In this document: one piece after another, positions 25,691-33,653 of the stretch
How the letters are laid out: each line of letters starts with the position of its first letter
Numbering within the stretch: position 1 is the stretch's first letter
DNA from: Paracoccus sp. MBLB3053
GTDB taxonomy: Bacteria; Pseudomonadota; Alphaproteobacteria; Rhodobacterales; Rhodobacteraceae
Length of the DNA stretch: 64,000 nucleotides
Assembly (NCBI RefSeq): GCF_031822435.1
Contig: NZ_JAVQLW010000006.1
Span: 1 to 64,000 of the forward strand
Direction: 5' to 3'
The notes under the pieces: generated by a model
Database searches by the model: none
What the model saw: only the letters and a program-made list of their open reading frames with translations
Told to the model about the DNA's origin: nothing
Position numbers and translations under genes: made by a program

Positions 25691-26761
25691 TTACTCGATG
25701 ACGAACTCGGCCGCGTGTTTGTCGATGTATTCGACTGCGCTTTCCTTCGAGTCGGGCAAGTAGAACCGGAACAGCGCGGCGAAGGGCACCGAGGTTTCAA
25801 GATTGTTCTTGGCGCCCGGGTTGTTGAAGTTGATGGTGTAGGTGCCATCCTCGTTCGGTTCGGCCTGAGTGTTCGAGATCGCCGAGATGTCCTTGGCCAA
25901 CCAGCCTTCCTCGTCATAGATCGTGACCGACCAGAAGCCGCCGCGCTCTTCCTGGATCTCTGGCGGGGTGATCGTGACGCTCGACGGCTGGATCTTGCCA
26001 TCGGTTACCTGGCTTTTGTTGTTGAACGGCCAGTATGCGGCATCAGGAAGGCCGAGACCGCCCCAGCCATAGCCAGTGCCGTAGAGGTGATCCTGCGGAC
26101 GCGAGGTGTAGGGCGTGCCGTTGACATATCTGGTATGGGTCAAGGCTCCGCCCCTGACATCTTTGACCAATGCGGCGCGGATTTCCTCGGTCTTCTCCAG
26201 CGGCAGCACGAAGTCCGGCGTTTCATAGGGCTTCGCGGATTTGGCCTCGATGGTGGCCAGTTTCTGCAGACGCAGCGTTTCTTCGAGCCCGCCCTTTTCC
26301 TCGGTCAGGATCGGCACGCGCATGTTCAGATAGACATGGTCGCCGTAGGTCACGTCGTCGGTCGTGATCGTCAGGCTTTCGCCCGCATAGACCACGCCGG
26401 CAACGTAGTTCTGCATGTCGATGACCTGGATGATCTGGTAGTGGTTCCCCGGCGGAATGGTAAAGGTCGCGCCTTCGCTGATATCGACCACGGCGCTGGC
26501 ATAGATGCCGTCCTGGTTTTCACGGATGACCTGCTGAGTTGCGACGCGGCTCAGATCGCTCTGATACGCCCATTCGTTGACCGGCGCCTTGGCAAGGCTG
26601 CGCTTGAAATTGAAATCGCTCTCCGAGATCTTGTAGACGTATTCCGGCACCCCGAAATCGGCTGGAGTCGTCACGTCATAGCCCTCCGCGATGTCGGCAA
26701 ATCCGGGCGTGGTCAGTGCAACCGCTATCGGCGCAGCCAGCATGAAAGATCTGATATTCAT
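25691..26761 (-). CDS. DUF1254/DUF1214-type exported protein
   Basis: A 356-residue protein with a signal peptide (MNIRSFMLAAPIAVALTTPGFA, cut near residue 22) and a C-terminal DUF1214 domain (GGFWSVTIYDEEGWL, TINFNNPGA, ALFRFYLPDSKES). The N-terminal half resembles a short DUF1254 domain. Catalytic function of the family is not established. It lies 29 bp after a second, longer member of the same family and belongs to the same operon. Confidence 0.8.
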   Translation of the reverse strand: MNIRSFMLAAPIAVALTTPGFADIAEGYDVTTPADFGVPEYVYKISESDFNFKRSLAKAPVNEWAYQSDLSRVATQQVIRENQDGIYASAVVDISEGATFTIPPGNHYQIIQVIDMQNYVAGVVYAGESLTITTDDVTYGDHVYLNMRVPILTEEKGGLEETLRLQKLATIEAKSAKPYETPDFVLPLEKTEEIRAALVKDVRGGALTHTRYVNGTPYTSRPQDHLYGTGYGWGGLGLPDAAYWPFNNKSQVTDGKIQPSSVTITPPEIQEERGGFWSVTIYDEEGWLAKDISAISNTQAEPNEDGTYTINFNNPGAKNNLETSVPFAALFRFYLPDSKESAVEYIDKHAAEFVIE

Positions 26762-26790
26762 ATCCTTTTCCTTTGCTTAATCGAAGACAT

Positions 26791-28260
26791 TCACTTCACA
26801 GGCTCGATGGTCGGCAGGGGCCAGTCGCCGCTGACGATGGCGTTCTGCGGCCAGTAGGCGCGGATATAGAGCGAGAAGTTTTCGGCCGGTGCGGGCAGCC
26901 AGTTGGCCTCTTTCTCGCCGCCGGGGTTCTCGTTCTGCACATAGATCGTCAGGCTGCCGTCCTCGTTGGTGACCAGCGACTTGTTCTTTGTGCCGAGCGA
27001 GAAGCGGTTCAGCTCGTTCGGATAGAAGAAGTGCTGTTCATTGTAGAGGGTGAGAGACCAGAACCCGTCCACCGGCGGCAATTGGCCCGCCGGGAATGTC
27101 AGGGTATAGGCTTTCGCGCCGTTCAGACGATCACCTGCGCTGTCGAAATCGGCCCCGAAATACATGGTTTCTTCGGGAACGTTCGAGAACATGTTGCCCT
27201 TGGCCGTCGCGGTACGCTGGAAGATGTCATAGCCGAAGCGCGCCGAGTTCTTTTGCGTGCGCCAGCCATTCCCAGCATCGACGCCGTTGTTGCGGAACTC
27301 GAACATGTAGTCGATGACGCTGGCCTCAGTTTCGACCGCCGCCTTTGTCAGGGCCTCCATCAACTCAGGATTGTCGGCAGCGGCATCCAGAACCTGCCCG
27401 ATCATGGCATAGAGCCCTTCCTCGCCCGGCAGCGGCGGGGTCTCGGCCAGAACCTCGGGCAACACCTTGAAGAACTCCTCTGGGACCACCCAACGGGTTT
27501 CGCCGTCGCCCCCCGCATTGGGGTTCGGGATTTCGGGGGCCTCGGACCAGTCCATGGTCTGCATCTCGCCGGTATATTTCGACAGAGGATAGACCATGAC
27601 CTGGTCGATCAGCGGCTGGATCGCCTTGCGATCCTCATCTGTGTCATCCATGAAGATCCGCGGAAACACGGCCGCCAGATTGGTTTGCGAGCGGACGACC
27701 GCCTTGATACCATCGGGCGTCTCGCCGTTCCAATCAGGTCCGACCAGCAGGTAGTGACCCGGCGCGGTGTCATACTGGATGCCCATTTCGGCAAAGCTGT
27801 CGGAACGCTGATCGACCACCTGGTAGACCCAGAACCGATCGCCGAAATCCGGCACCTGCACAACAACCGCATCCTCATCCAGCGCCATGAAACCTGCGCC
27901 GTAGACCACGTCCTGGTTCGGTGCGGCGATGAAGCGCTGCTCTGGACGGACATAGTCCGAAAGCATGCCTATCTGGTTCAAGGGAGCCACCGGAAGAACG
28001 CCACCAAGAAGTCCGGGATGGGGCGCGGTGGCGAACAGGGTCTGACGGTTGTGCATGTTAACCAGCGGCCAGCCCCAGATATAGGCCATGCGCCCGATCG
28101 CTGCGGCATACTCGGCCGAGATCGGCGCCCCGGCCACCGGCATTGGCACGTCGCTTGGCGATTGCGGGGGCGGAACCTGGCCTGCTTCCTGAGCGAAGGC
28201 AGGCGACAGCATCGTGGTAATGAGCGCCGATGCAATCAGGGTCTTCATTCTACCGTTCAT
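26791..28260 (-). CDS. DUF1254 and DUF1214 domain exported protein
   Basis: A 489-residue exported protein. The signal peptide (MKTLIASALITTMLSPAFAQ) is followed by DUF1254 (AYIWGWPLVNMHNRQTLFA, VVYGAGFMALDEDAVVVQVPDFGDRFWVYQVVDQRSD, in part) and DUF1214 (DGFWSLTLYNEQHFFYPNEL, YVQNENPGGEKEANWLPAP, LYIRAYWP). The ATG at 28260 follows GGAGG. It is first in an operon with another DUF1254-type gene, an outer-membrane channel and a sulfatase, and is divergent from a Crp-type regulator. A decayed relative is at 36420-36735. Function unknown, though the family is often found with sulfatases. Confidence 0.88.
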   Translation of the reverse strand: MNGRMKTLIASALITTMLSPAFAQEAGQVPPPQSPSDVPMPVAGAPISAEYAAAIGRMAYIWGWPLVNMHNRQTLFATAPHPGLLGGVLPVAPLNQIGMLSDYVRPEQRFIAAPNQDVVYGAGFMALDEDAVVVQVPDFGDRFWVYQVVDQRSDSFAEMGIQYDTAPGHYLLVGPDWNGETPDGIKAVVRSQTNLAAVFPRIFMDDTDEDRKAIQPLIDQVMVYPLSKYTGEMQTMDWSEAPEIPNPNAGGDGETRWVVPEEFFKVLPEVLAETPPLPGEEGLYAMIGQVLDAAADNPELMEALTKAAVETEASVIDYMFEFRNNGVDAGNGWRTQKNSARFGYDIFQRTATAKGNMFSNVPEETMYFGADFDSAGDRLNGAKAYTLTFPAGQLPPVDGFWSLTLYNEQHFFYPNELNRFSLGTKNKSLVTNEDGSLTIYVQNENPGGEKEANWLPAPAENFSLYIRAYWPQNAIVSGDWPLPTIEPVK

Positions 28261-28420
28261 CCTTGGTCCTCCGGTTGACTGCAAAACGGCTGCCTTGTTC
28301 TGGCTGGCCCCTCGCGGATCGCACACGCCCAACGCGAGGGTCATGTTTTTCAAGGAAAGCCTATTCAAAGTTTGTTACAAATAAAATGCGCCGGTGCATT
28401 ATCCGAGAAGAAAACCGACA
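28261..28420. promoter_or_regulatory. Divergent promoter region, DUF1254 operon / Crp-type gene
   Basis: This 160-bp gap separates two divergent start codons. An AT-rich core near 28365-28390 (AAGTTTGTTACAAATAAAATG) is a likely promoter zone. No palindrome with Crp/Fnr spacing was recognised. Confidence 0.4.
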
Positions 28421-29089
28421 ATGTCCAAAATCACTCCAATGGGTTGGCTTGCCGCGATGCCGGCCGATTTCCAAAGCGAAGTCATGAAACGCGCTGAACG
28501 TCGTCGCGCAGAGGCTGGACAGCCCGTGTATCTGCTGGGCGAAGAGGCGCGTGGGCTTTACGGACTTCTGTCGGGCACCGTCGAGGTCAGTATCTTGTCT
28601 ACCGTCGGGGGGCATGGCCTGATCTACTTGGCCCGGCGCGGCTGGTGGTTCGGCGCGCTGGAGATCTTTACCACGCGACCGCGCCGTTTTCACATTCAGG
28701 CACGCACCGGCTGCGATCTGCTATTCGTCCCCGCGGCGCAGGTCAGGGAGATCTGCGGACTCGCGCCCGACTACTGGGAGCCATTTGCCCGGCTGATGTG
28801 CGGCAACTACGAGGCCATGGCCGATGCTGTTGCCATGATGAGGGATGCGTCACCAGACCGGCGCGTCTCCACGGCCCTGTTGATCCTTTACCACCGACAG
28901 GCAGAACCAACACCAGTCATCGAGGCCACGCAGCCCGACATCGCCTCGATCGCCAATGTCTCGCTGCGCTCTGCAGCCAGCGCCCTTGCAAAATTGGACG
29001 AAGACGGACTCATTCGGCGCGGCTATGGAACGGTGCAAATTCTCGACCCGGTCCGTCTTTCGCGAAATGCCGAAAGGCATGTCGAGTGA
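28421..29089 (+). CDS. Crp/Fnr-family transcriptional regulator
   Basis: A 222-residue regulator. The N-terminal cyclic-nucleotide-binding-like barrel (RRRAEAGQPVYLLGEEARGLYGLLSGTVEVSI, in part) is followed by a C-terminal winged helix (DIASIANVSLRSAASALAKLDEDGLIRRGYGTVQIL). No cysteine cluster of Fnr type is seen, and the cyclic nucleotide phosphate-binding Arg motif is not obvious, so its signal is unknown. It is divergent from the DUF1254-sulfatase operon, which it probably controls. Its 3' end overlaps the antisense end of a CinA-type gene by 80 bases. Confidence 0.85.
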   Translation: MSKITPMGWLAAMPADFQSEVMKRAERRRAEAGQPVYLLGEEARGLYGLLSGTVEVSILSTVGGHGLIYLARRGWWFGALEIFTTRPRRFHIQARTGCDLLFVPAAQVREICGLAPDYWEPFARLMCGNYEAMADAVAMMRDASPDRRVSTALLILYHRQAEPTPVIEATQPDIASIANVSLRSAASALAKLDEDGLIRRGYGTVQILDPVRLSRNAERHVE

Positions 29090-29570
29090 GCGGAAATTGG
29101 CTAATTAGTCCACACGCTTTGCGCTGCAATGCGAATACCGAACCTGTTGACGACAACAGGACGCGCATGCAGAGCTCGCGGATCAGTCGCCGACCGAGAG
29201 GGCCGAATTCCTCGTGACGTTCGACCGTCCCGTCCTGTCGCGCCGCAAGGGCAAAATGCAACTCACCCTCCCGTCCTTCCTCGGTGGCTCCGGCAAATCC
29301 GGTGACCGAAAGCGCGAAGCTGGCACCTGAGCGTTGCAAGGCGCCGTCCGCCATTGCAACGGGGACCTCGCGAGAGACGGTGCCGTGTTCGGCAATCAGT
29401 TGCGCGTCCACCCCGAGGTAACGGGCTTTCGCATCATCGCTATAGGTGACAAAGCCGCTGTCGAATGCATGTGAAACTCCTTCCACATCGGCCAGAAGGG
29501 TTGCGACTGCGCCGCCGGTGCAGCTTTCGGCAGTTGGGATCGACAGATCGCGCCGGGAAATATCTTGCAT
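29010..29570 (-). CDS. CinA C-terminal domain protein (nicotinamide-nucleotide amidase type)
   Basis: A CinA/PncC-like protein of 186 residues, with TAESCTGGAVATLLADVEGVS, in part, SGFVTYSDDAKARYLGV, TVSREVPVAMADGAL and LSVTGFAGATEEGREGELHFA, the characteristic blocks of this domain. Family members deamidate NMN in the pyridine nucleotide cycle. The domain should end near residue 150; the last 35 codons (29010-29110) run antisense into the Crp-type gene and probably reflect loss of the original stop. The region between it and the next gene is short, so it could be part of stress-related genes nearby. Confidence 0.75.
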   Translation of the reverse strand: MQDISRRDLSIPTAESCTGGAVATLLADVEGVSHAFDSGFVTYSDDAKARYLGVDAQLIAEHGTVSREVPVAMADGALQRSGASFALSVTGFAGATEEGREGELHFALAARQDGTVERHEEFGPLGRRLIRELCMRVLLSSTGSVFALQRKACGLISQFPLTRHAFRHFAKDGPGREFAPFHSRAE

Positions 29571-29799
29571 GATAAGGGCTTCACGCTGGCGAAGTTCGGG
29601 CGAGGCTTAAAACCGGTCTGACATGCTGTGCCGCGTCCTCGAAATCGACAGTGACCTTGGATCGGCTGTTGAACCGCTCGATCCGCTGATCTGCTCCCGC
29701 GGATGCGAGGAATGCGACCGGCATGACCACAAATGTTGGATCGTCGTGATCGTGGTCAGCGCATGCTTGGCCCTTCGAGTTTTGCGAGGAGGGGAATGC

Positions 29800-30225
29800 G
29801 TGGATCAGCCATTGCCGGGACTGCGTGACGATCTGGATATGATGCGGGTCTTCGTACGACTTGTCTGTGCCGAAGACAGAAGTGCCGAGGCGCTGCTTGA
29901 TCGATGCTTGCGTCAGGCCATCCGGTTGGCCGAGCGCGGCGAGCTTGCCGACAGCAAGGTCGGGCTGCTGCGCCTGATGTGCGCCGATCCAGATCTGCAA
30001 TCTCCCAAGATTGTCCCATTCCACGCAGCGCAGGGAAAGGGGTCGGAGGTCTTGCTGGTCGCAATCCGAAGCCTGCCTCTGGCGCAGCGGTTGGCGCTGG
30101 TGCTTCTGGATCTGCTTCATCTGGGACCATCTCAGGTTGCACATATCCTGGCGATCGAGCCCTTGGTCCTGGCCCGTCATCGGATCGCGGCACGCGAGGC
30201 CTTGCATAATGTGCTGGCAAAATGA
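29800..30225 (+). CDS. Sigma-70-like protein, possibly a receiver-less PhyR-type sigma mimic
   Basis: A 141-residue protein from a GTG at 29800 preceded by GAGGAGGGG. The first half (LRDDLDMMRVFVRLVCAEDRSAEALLDRCLRQAI) resembles sigma region 2 of EcfG-type factors. The last 45 residues (IRSLPLAQRLALVLLDLLHLGPSQVAHILAI, in part) resemble region 4. PhyR, the anti-anti-sigma factor of alphaproteobacterial general stress response, has this sigma-like part followed by a receiver domain; no receiver is present here. NepR and EcfG are encoded 1.2 kb downstream. It could be a sigma mimic that binds NepR, or a degenerate ECF sigma factor. Similarity is judged by eye. Confidence 0.5.
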   Translation: MDQPLPGLRDDLDMMRVFVRLVCAEDRSAEALLDRCLRQAIRLAERGELADSKVGLLRLMCADPDLQSPKIVPFHAAQGKGSEVLLVAIRSLPLAQRLALVLLDLLHLGPSQVAHILAIEPLVLARHRIAAREALHNVLAK

Positions 30226-30256
30226 GCCGCATTGGGGAACGCGAGGGGCGCGGAAG

Positions 30257-31012
30257 ATGTTCGAGCGACACAGCGATTTTCTGAGGGATGGCGGAACCGG
30301 AATGCGCAACTTTGTCGCTCGTAAGTTGAGCTATGGTGCCGCCCTGCAGGACAGCGATCATGCGCGCCTGGACGAGTTGATGCGGCATTGGAAGGCGATG
30401 CCGGCCAAGTCCGACATCATCAGTCAGGGCGATGATCCCGAATATGTCCATGCGATCCTTGACGGCATTTCCTGCCGCTACAAGATCCTGCCGGACGGAA
30501 GGCGCTCGATCATGGATTTGCTGATCCCGGGCGATTTCTGCGATATGAATATCGCAATCCTTGGCCGGATGGATCACAGCATCGGCACGCTGACGCCCTG
30601 CCGCGTCGCCTTTATTTCGCGTTCCGAAATCGAGGATTTGCTGCTCGATTTCCCCCGCATCGCAAGGGCGATGTGGTGGGCCACTTTGGTCGATGAGGCC
30701 ATTTTGCGCGAATGGCTGGTCAATATGGGACAGCGCCGATCGGATCGGCAAATGGCGCATCTGCTTTGCGAACTCTATCTGCGTTATGCCGCGATCGGCT
30801 GGCCCGATAAATTCGCGCTTGCTTTGACGCAAGAGCAGCTTGCCGACACGCTGGGCATCACTGTGGTCCATGCACAGCGCGTCATCGCGGCCCTGCGTCA
30901 GGACGGGTTGATCGAGTTGCGCGACCGCCAGATCACCATTCCCGATATTGCGCGGCTGATGGAGTTCTCGGAATTCAATCCCGATTACCTGCATCTGCCG
31001 CCGGAAAGCTGA
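30257..31012 (+). CDS. Crp/Fnr-family transcriptional regulator
   Basis: A 251-residue regulator with an N-terminal sensor barrel (HWKAMPAKSDIISQGDDPEYVHAILDGISCRYKILPDGRRSIMDLLIPGDFCD, in part) and a C-terminal helix-turn-helix (LTQEQLADTLGITVVHAQRVIAALRQDGLIELRDRQITIPD, in part). This form, often with the LRxSG-like region reduced, is common beside stress genes in Rhizobiales and Rhodobacterales. It has no Fnr cysteines. The start at 30257 lies 31 bp after the sigma-like gene; a small DUF6894 gene follows 5 bp later, so the three are probably one operon. Confidence 0.88.
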   Translation: MFERHSDFLRDGGTGMRNFVARKLSYGAALQDSDHARLDELMRHWKAMPAKSDIISQGDDPEYVHAILDGISCRYKILPDGRRSIMDLLIPGDFCDMNIAILGRMDHSIGTLTPCRVAFISRSEIEDLLLDFPRIARAMWWATLVDEAILREWLVNMGQRRSDRQMAHLLCELYLRYAAIGWPDKFALALTQEQLADTLGITVVHAQRVIAALRQDGLIELRDRQITIPDIARLMEFSEFNPDYLHLPPES

Positions 31013-31017
31013 CGCCC

Positions 31018-31254
31018 ATGCCCCGCTTTTATTTCGATATCGACGACGGGCTGCGCTTCACTTCGGATGATGACGGGCAGGCCCTGCCGGATCGGGCTGC
31101 CGCGCGAAACATGGCAATCTCGGTCTTGCCGCCACTGGCGCGGGATGTGATGCCCGACGGCGATCGTCACGCCGTCTGGGTGGTGATCCGCAACGAGGAA
31201 GGTGACGCGATTTTTCGGGCCGTGCTCGAACTCGTCGCCGAATGGCTCGATTGA
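31018..31254 (+). CDS. DUF6894 family small protein
   Basis: A 78-residue acidic protein beginning MPRFYFDIDDGLRF and containing LPDRAAARNMAISVLPPLARD and VVIRNEEGDAIFRAVLEL, the pattern of the small DUF6894 proteins that are common in alphaproteobacterial stress loci. Function unknown. It begins 5 bp after the Crp/Fnr gene. Confidence 0.8.
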   Translation: MPRFYFDIDDGLRFTSDDDGQALPDRAAARNMAISVLPPLARDVMPDGDRHAVWVVIRNEEGDAIFRAVLELVAEWLD

Positions 31255-31381
31255 GCCGCCGCCTTACGTTGAATATTCCCGGGGATTTGCTACTCTTCTC
31301 GTAATTGTGATCACCCGAAGGCGAGGTTTTGGGGCACATCCGGCCAGCTTAATGGTTCTTGCGGGTTCAAAGGAAGGCGAG

Positions 31382-31549
31382 ATGACGGGATTGCCAATGC
31401 CGGACAAGGATGAAGCACCGCGCCTCGAGCCGGAACTGGACAAGGCATTGTCCGATTTGCTGGAACAGACGCGCAAAGAACCCCTTTCTCCCCGCTTGCA
31501 AGAGCTGGCCGATCGCTTGGCCAAAGCCCTTGCCGAGGCGCGGCAGTGA
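31382..31549 (+). CDS. nepR: NepR-family anti-sigma factor
   Basis: A 55-residue protein from an ATG with the strong site AGGAAGGCGAG. The conserved core LDKALSDLLEQTRKEPLSPRLQELADRLAKAL matches the two NepR helices joined by the EP(V/L)P-like turn (KEPLSP). NepR binds and holds EcfG until released by phosphorylated PhyR. It precedes an ecfG gene by 115 bp, the usual arrangement. The match is from the short core, but the neighbour supports it well. Confidence 0.75.
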   Translation: MTGLPMPDKDEAPRLEPELDKALSDLLEQTRKEPLSPRLQELADRLAKALAEARQ

Positions 31550-31605
31550 GCGGGCGCGCTATCTGACTCGCAATGGGCGAGGTAGCGCCCACGCGCCGCT
31601 CAGCC

Positions 31606-31630
31606 GGAACCAAGCCGCCGTCTCGACGTT
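31606..31630 (+). promoter_or_regulatory. EcfG-type promoter upstream of ecfG
   Basis: GGAAC (31606-31610), 16 bases, CGTT (31627-31630) matches the general-stress-response consensus GGAAC-N16/17-CGTT exactly. It lies 35 bases before the ecfG start codon, so EcfG probably drives its own gene. Confidence 0.8.
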
Positions 31631-31664
31631 TGCGTCCCTGAGGATGGACAGGGGAGGCTTCTCC

Positions 31665-32141
31665 ATGTTGAAAGACGAGATCGTCGACCAGATACCCGCG
31701 CTTCGGGCCTATTCGCGCTGCTTGTGCAGATCATTTTCCCAAGCCGAGGATCTGGTGCAAGAGACGCTGCTGCGCGCCATCGAATATGCAGACAGCTTTC
31801 AGCCGGGCACAAATCTGCGGGCTTGGCTCTTTACCATCATGCGCAACCGCTTTTTGACGAATTGCCGTAAATCGGCCCGCGAATTGACCGGAGGCGTCGA
31901 TTGCGTCTCAGATCAGCCCCGGGTCGAGGCCGGGCAGGAATGGTATATGCAGGCGATCGAGGTGCGACGTGTCCTTCGCGATATGCCCGCCCATTACCGC
32001 GATGCGATCGTTCTCGTCGGCGGTTTCGGTGAGAGTTATATCGACGCCGCGCGAATTCTCGATTGCGATATCGGCACCATCAAAAGCCGGGTGAACCGGG
32101 CAAGGCGGATCCTGCGCGAGGCCCTCGAGCCTGCTTTGTGA
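31665..32141 (+). CDS. ecfG: EcfG-type RNA polymerase sigma factor
   Basis: A 158-residue ECF sigma factor of the ECF15/EcfG type. Region 2 is RAYSRCLCRSFSQAEDLVQETLLRAIEYADSFQPGTNLRAWLFTIMRNRFLT, in part. Region 4 is LRDMPAHYRDAIVLVGGFGESYIDAARILDCDIGTIKSRVNRARRIL, in part. It directs the general stress response when NepR releases it. GGGGAGG precedes the ATG. An exact EcfG-type promoter lies just upstream, and similar promoters precede the next two envelope genes, so these form its nearest regulon. Being on a plasmid it may act beside, or interfere with, a chromosomal EcfG. Confidence 0.9.
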   Translation: MLKDEIVDQIPALRAYSRCLCRSFSQAEDLVQETLLRAIEYADSFQPGTNLRAWLFTIMRNRFLTNCRKSARELTGGVDCVSDQPRVEAGQEWYMQAIEVRRVLRDMPAHYRDAIVLVGGFGESYIDAARILDCDIGTIKSRVNRARRILREALEPAL

Positions 32142-32146
32142 AGTTT

Positions 32147-32171
32147 GGAACATCGGCGCGGAAGTCAGGTT
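32147..32171 (+). promoter_or_regulatory. EcfG-like promoter of the membrane-protein gene
   Basis: GGAAC (32147-32151), 16 bases, GGTT (32168-32171). It differs from the consensus at one base of the -10 and lies 28 bases before the start codon of the gene at 32199. Confidence 0.6.
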
Positions 32172-32198
32172 CTCGACCTCTATTCTGGTGAGGCAACG

Positions 32199-32846
32199 AT
32201 GGCAGAGAGTTCCGGATTCTTGACGACAACTTTGCGAGCCGGGCTTTTGGCCGCGCTCGTCTCGGGCTTGGTGCTGGGCGTGGCTGCAATGCTCGCTGGT
32301 CACCCATTCTGGATGCCCCTGAATGTCACCACCCAAGCCTTTTTCGGCCCGGAAGTGGCGCTGGTCAGAGGTCTCGACCTGACCCATAGCGGGTTCGGCC
32401 TGCTCATCCATGTGGTTTCAAGTCTGTTCTGGGCGGTGATCGCAACATTGCTGTTTCGCGGCATTGGTCACGCTTGGATCGTCGGATTGGGCACCGCCCT
32501 TTTGGCGCTTGTCGTCGATTATGGCTTTCTACCGGAATGGATGAGTCCCGGCTGGCATCTCGCCATGCCCTTCATCGGCGTGGTTGCGGGTTTCGTCGGG
32601 CTGGGGATAGGTTTGGGACTAGGGCTTTCGCTTGCGGTCAGACCAGCACCCGTGCACCCGGTGCGCTCGGGAGGCCCGGCGCCCGTCGAAAGTGAGACCA
32701 ATCACGGCGGTCCCGATGCATTGCGGCACCCGGGGCCGAATGTCATCGATCAGCGCCTTCAGCGCATCGATCCAGCCAATCTGGTGACCGAAGATCCCAA
32801 TCGGCAGGGGCATGGTCCGAACCCGCCGCATAAGGTAACGAACTGA
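32199..32846 (+). CDS. Membrane protein, probable general-stress-regulon member
   Basis: A 215-residue protein with about four hydrophobic helices (GLLAALVSGLVLGVAAMLAG, LLIHVVSSLFWAVIATLLF, WIVGLGTALLALVVDYGFL, MPFIGVVAGFVGLGIGLGLGL) and a hydrophilic, proline-rich tail of about 60 residues. No known family was recognised with certainty; similar proteins are predicted inner-membrane proteins of unknown role. It follows ecfG, has its own EcfG-like promoter, and precedes a PRC-barrel-like gene. Confidence 0.75.
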   Translation: MAESSGFLTTTLRAGLLAALVSGLVLGVAAMLAGHPFWMPLNVTTQAFFGPEVALVRGLDLTHSGFGLLIHVVSSLFWAVIATLLFRGIGHAWIVGLGTALLALVVDYGFLPEWMSPGWHLAMPFIGVVAGFVGLGIGLGLGLSLAVRPAPVHPVRSGGPAPVESETNHGGPDALRHPGPNVIDQRLQRIDPANLVTEDPNRQGHGPNPPHKVTN

Positions 32847-32874
32847 GCGGGCGTAACCTGAGGTTTGGCCCTCG

Positions 32875-32899
32875 GGAACAATTCCGCTCTTTGCAGGTT
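32875..32899 (+). promoter_or_regulatory. EcfG-like promoter of the PRC-barrel-like gene
   Basis: GGAAC (32875-32879), 16 bases, GGTT (32896-32899), the same form as at 32147. It lies 37 bases before the start codon at 32936. Confidence 0.6.
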
Positions 32900-32935
32900 C
32901 GCAACTCCCACGCTTCACTGCGTATGGAGGAGAGG

Positions 32936-33616
32936 ATGAGCAGACTATTCTCGACAACCGCTCTTATACTGTTGCTTGCAGGCGGCAGCGCCGTGGCACA
33001 GACAGCGACGACGCCACCTGCGGCGGATCCCGCCGTCGCGACAGCGCCAATGACCGCGCCAACAATCACAGCGCCCGAAGGCTATATGGCCGACAAAATC
33101 GTGTTCAGCGCCGAAAATCTCGACGGTGTGACGGTCTATGACGCGACGGGCGAACGCATCGGCGAGGTCCATGGTCTGGTCTTTGCCAATGGAACCACCG
33201 CCGGCATGGGCGTGACCCCTCCGGTCAGTGCGGTCAATCCGGTCTCTGATCCGATAGCCCCGGTGACGACCACCGAACCGACCGGCATGGCAACCACCGC
33301 GCCCGCCACCGGTGAGGCCGCCAAGGTCGAAGGCGACAAGATCGGCAATGTCGGCCATGATGCGACGACGATGAGCCCGACCGATGCCGCGACGCCCCCG
33401 GCGCAATCGGCCGATGCGATGAGCTCGGCGGATCCGGGCGCGATCACCCAAGCGGTAATTGATGTTGGTGGCTTTCTCGGCATGGGCGAACATCGCGTCG
33501 CTATCCCGGTCGAGGAGCTCGTGGCCTATCGCAAGGAAAACGAGTTGCGGATTTATCTGCCCAAGACCCGCGAGCAATTGATGGCCTTGCCCAAATTCGA
33601 GGCCGATCCTGCCTAA
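32936..33616 (+). CDS. PRC-barrel-like exported protein
   Basis: A 226-residue protein with a signal peptide (LFSTTALILLLAGGSAVAQ) and a split PRC-barrel: VYDATGERIGEVHGLVFAN near residue 65 and VDVGGFLGMGEHRVAIPVEEL near residue 180. Between them is a low-complexity Ala/Thr/Pro-rich insert (about residues 90-165) that is unusually long. PRC-barrel proteins of this type occur in alphaproteobacterial stress regulons, and the EcfG-like promoter upstream agrees. GGAGGAGAGG precedes the ATG. Role unknown. Confidence 0.75.
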   Translation: MSRLFSTTALILLLAGGSAVAQTATTPPAADPAVATAPMTAPTITAPEGYMADKIVFSAENLDGVTVYDATGERIGEVHGLVFANGTTAGMGVTPPVSAVNPVSDPIAPVTTTEPTGMATTAPATGEAAKVEGDKIGNVGHDATTMSPTDAATPPAQSADAMSSADPGAITQAVIDVGGFLGMGEHRVAIPVEELVAYRKENELRIYLPKTREQLMALPKFEADPA

Positions 33617-33653
33617 AGCATCATTGCGGGCCGCCTCAATTTCGACCCGCAAT

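Noticed and set aside
30235..30270. GGAAC near the second Crp/Fnr start as a further EcfG promoter
   Set aside because: The -10 would fall inside the coding region (TGTT after 17 bases) and the transcript would start after the ATG.
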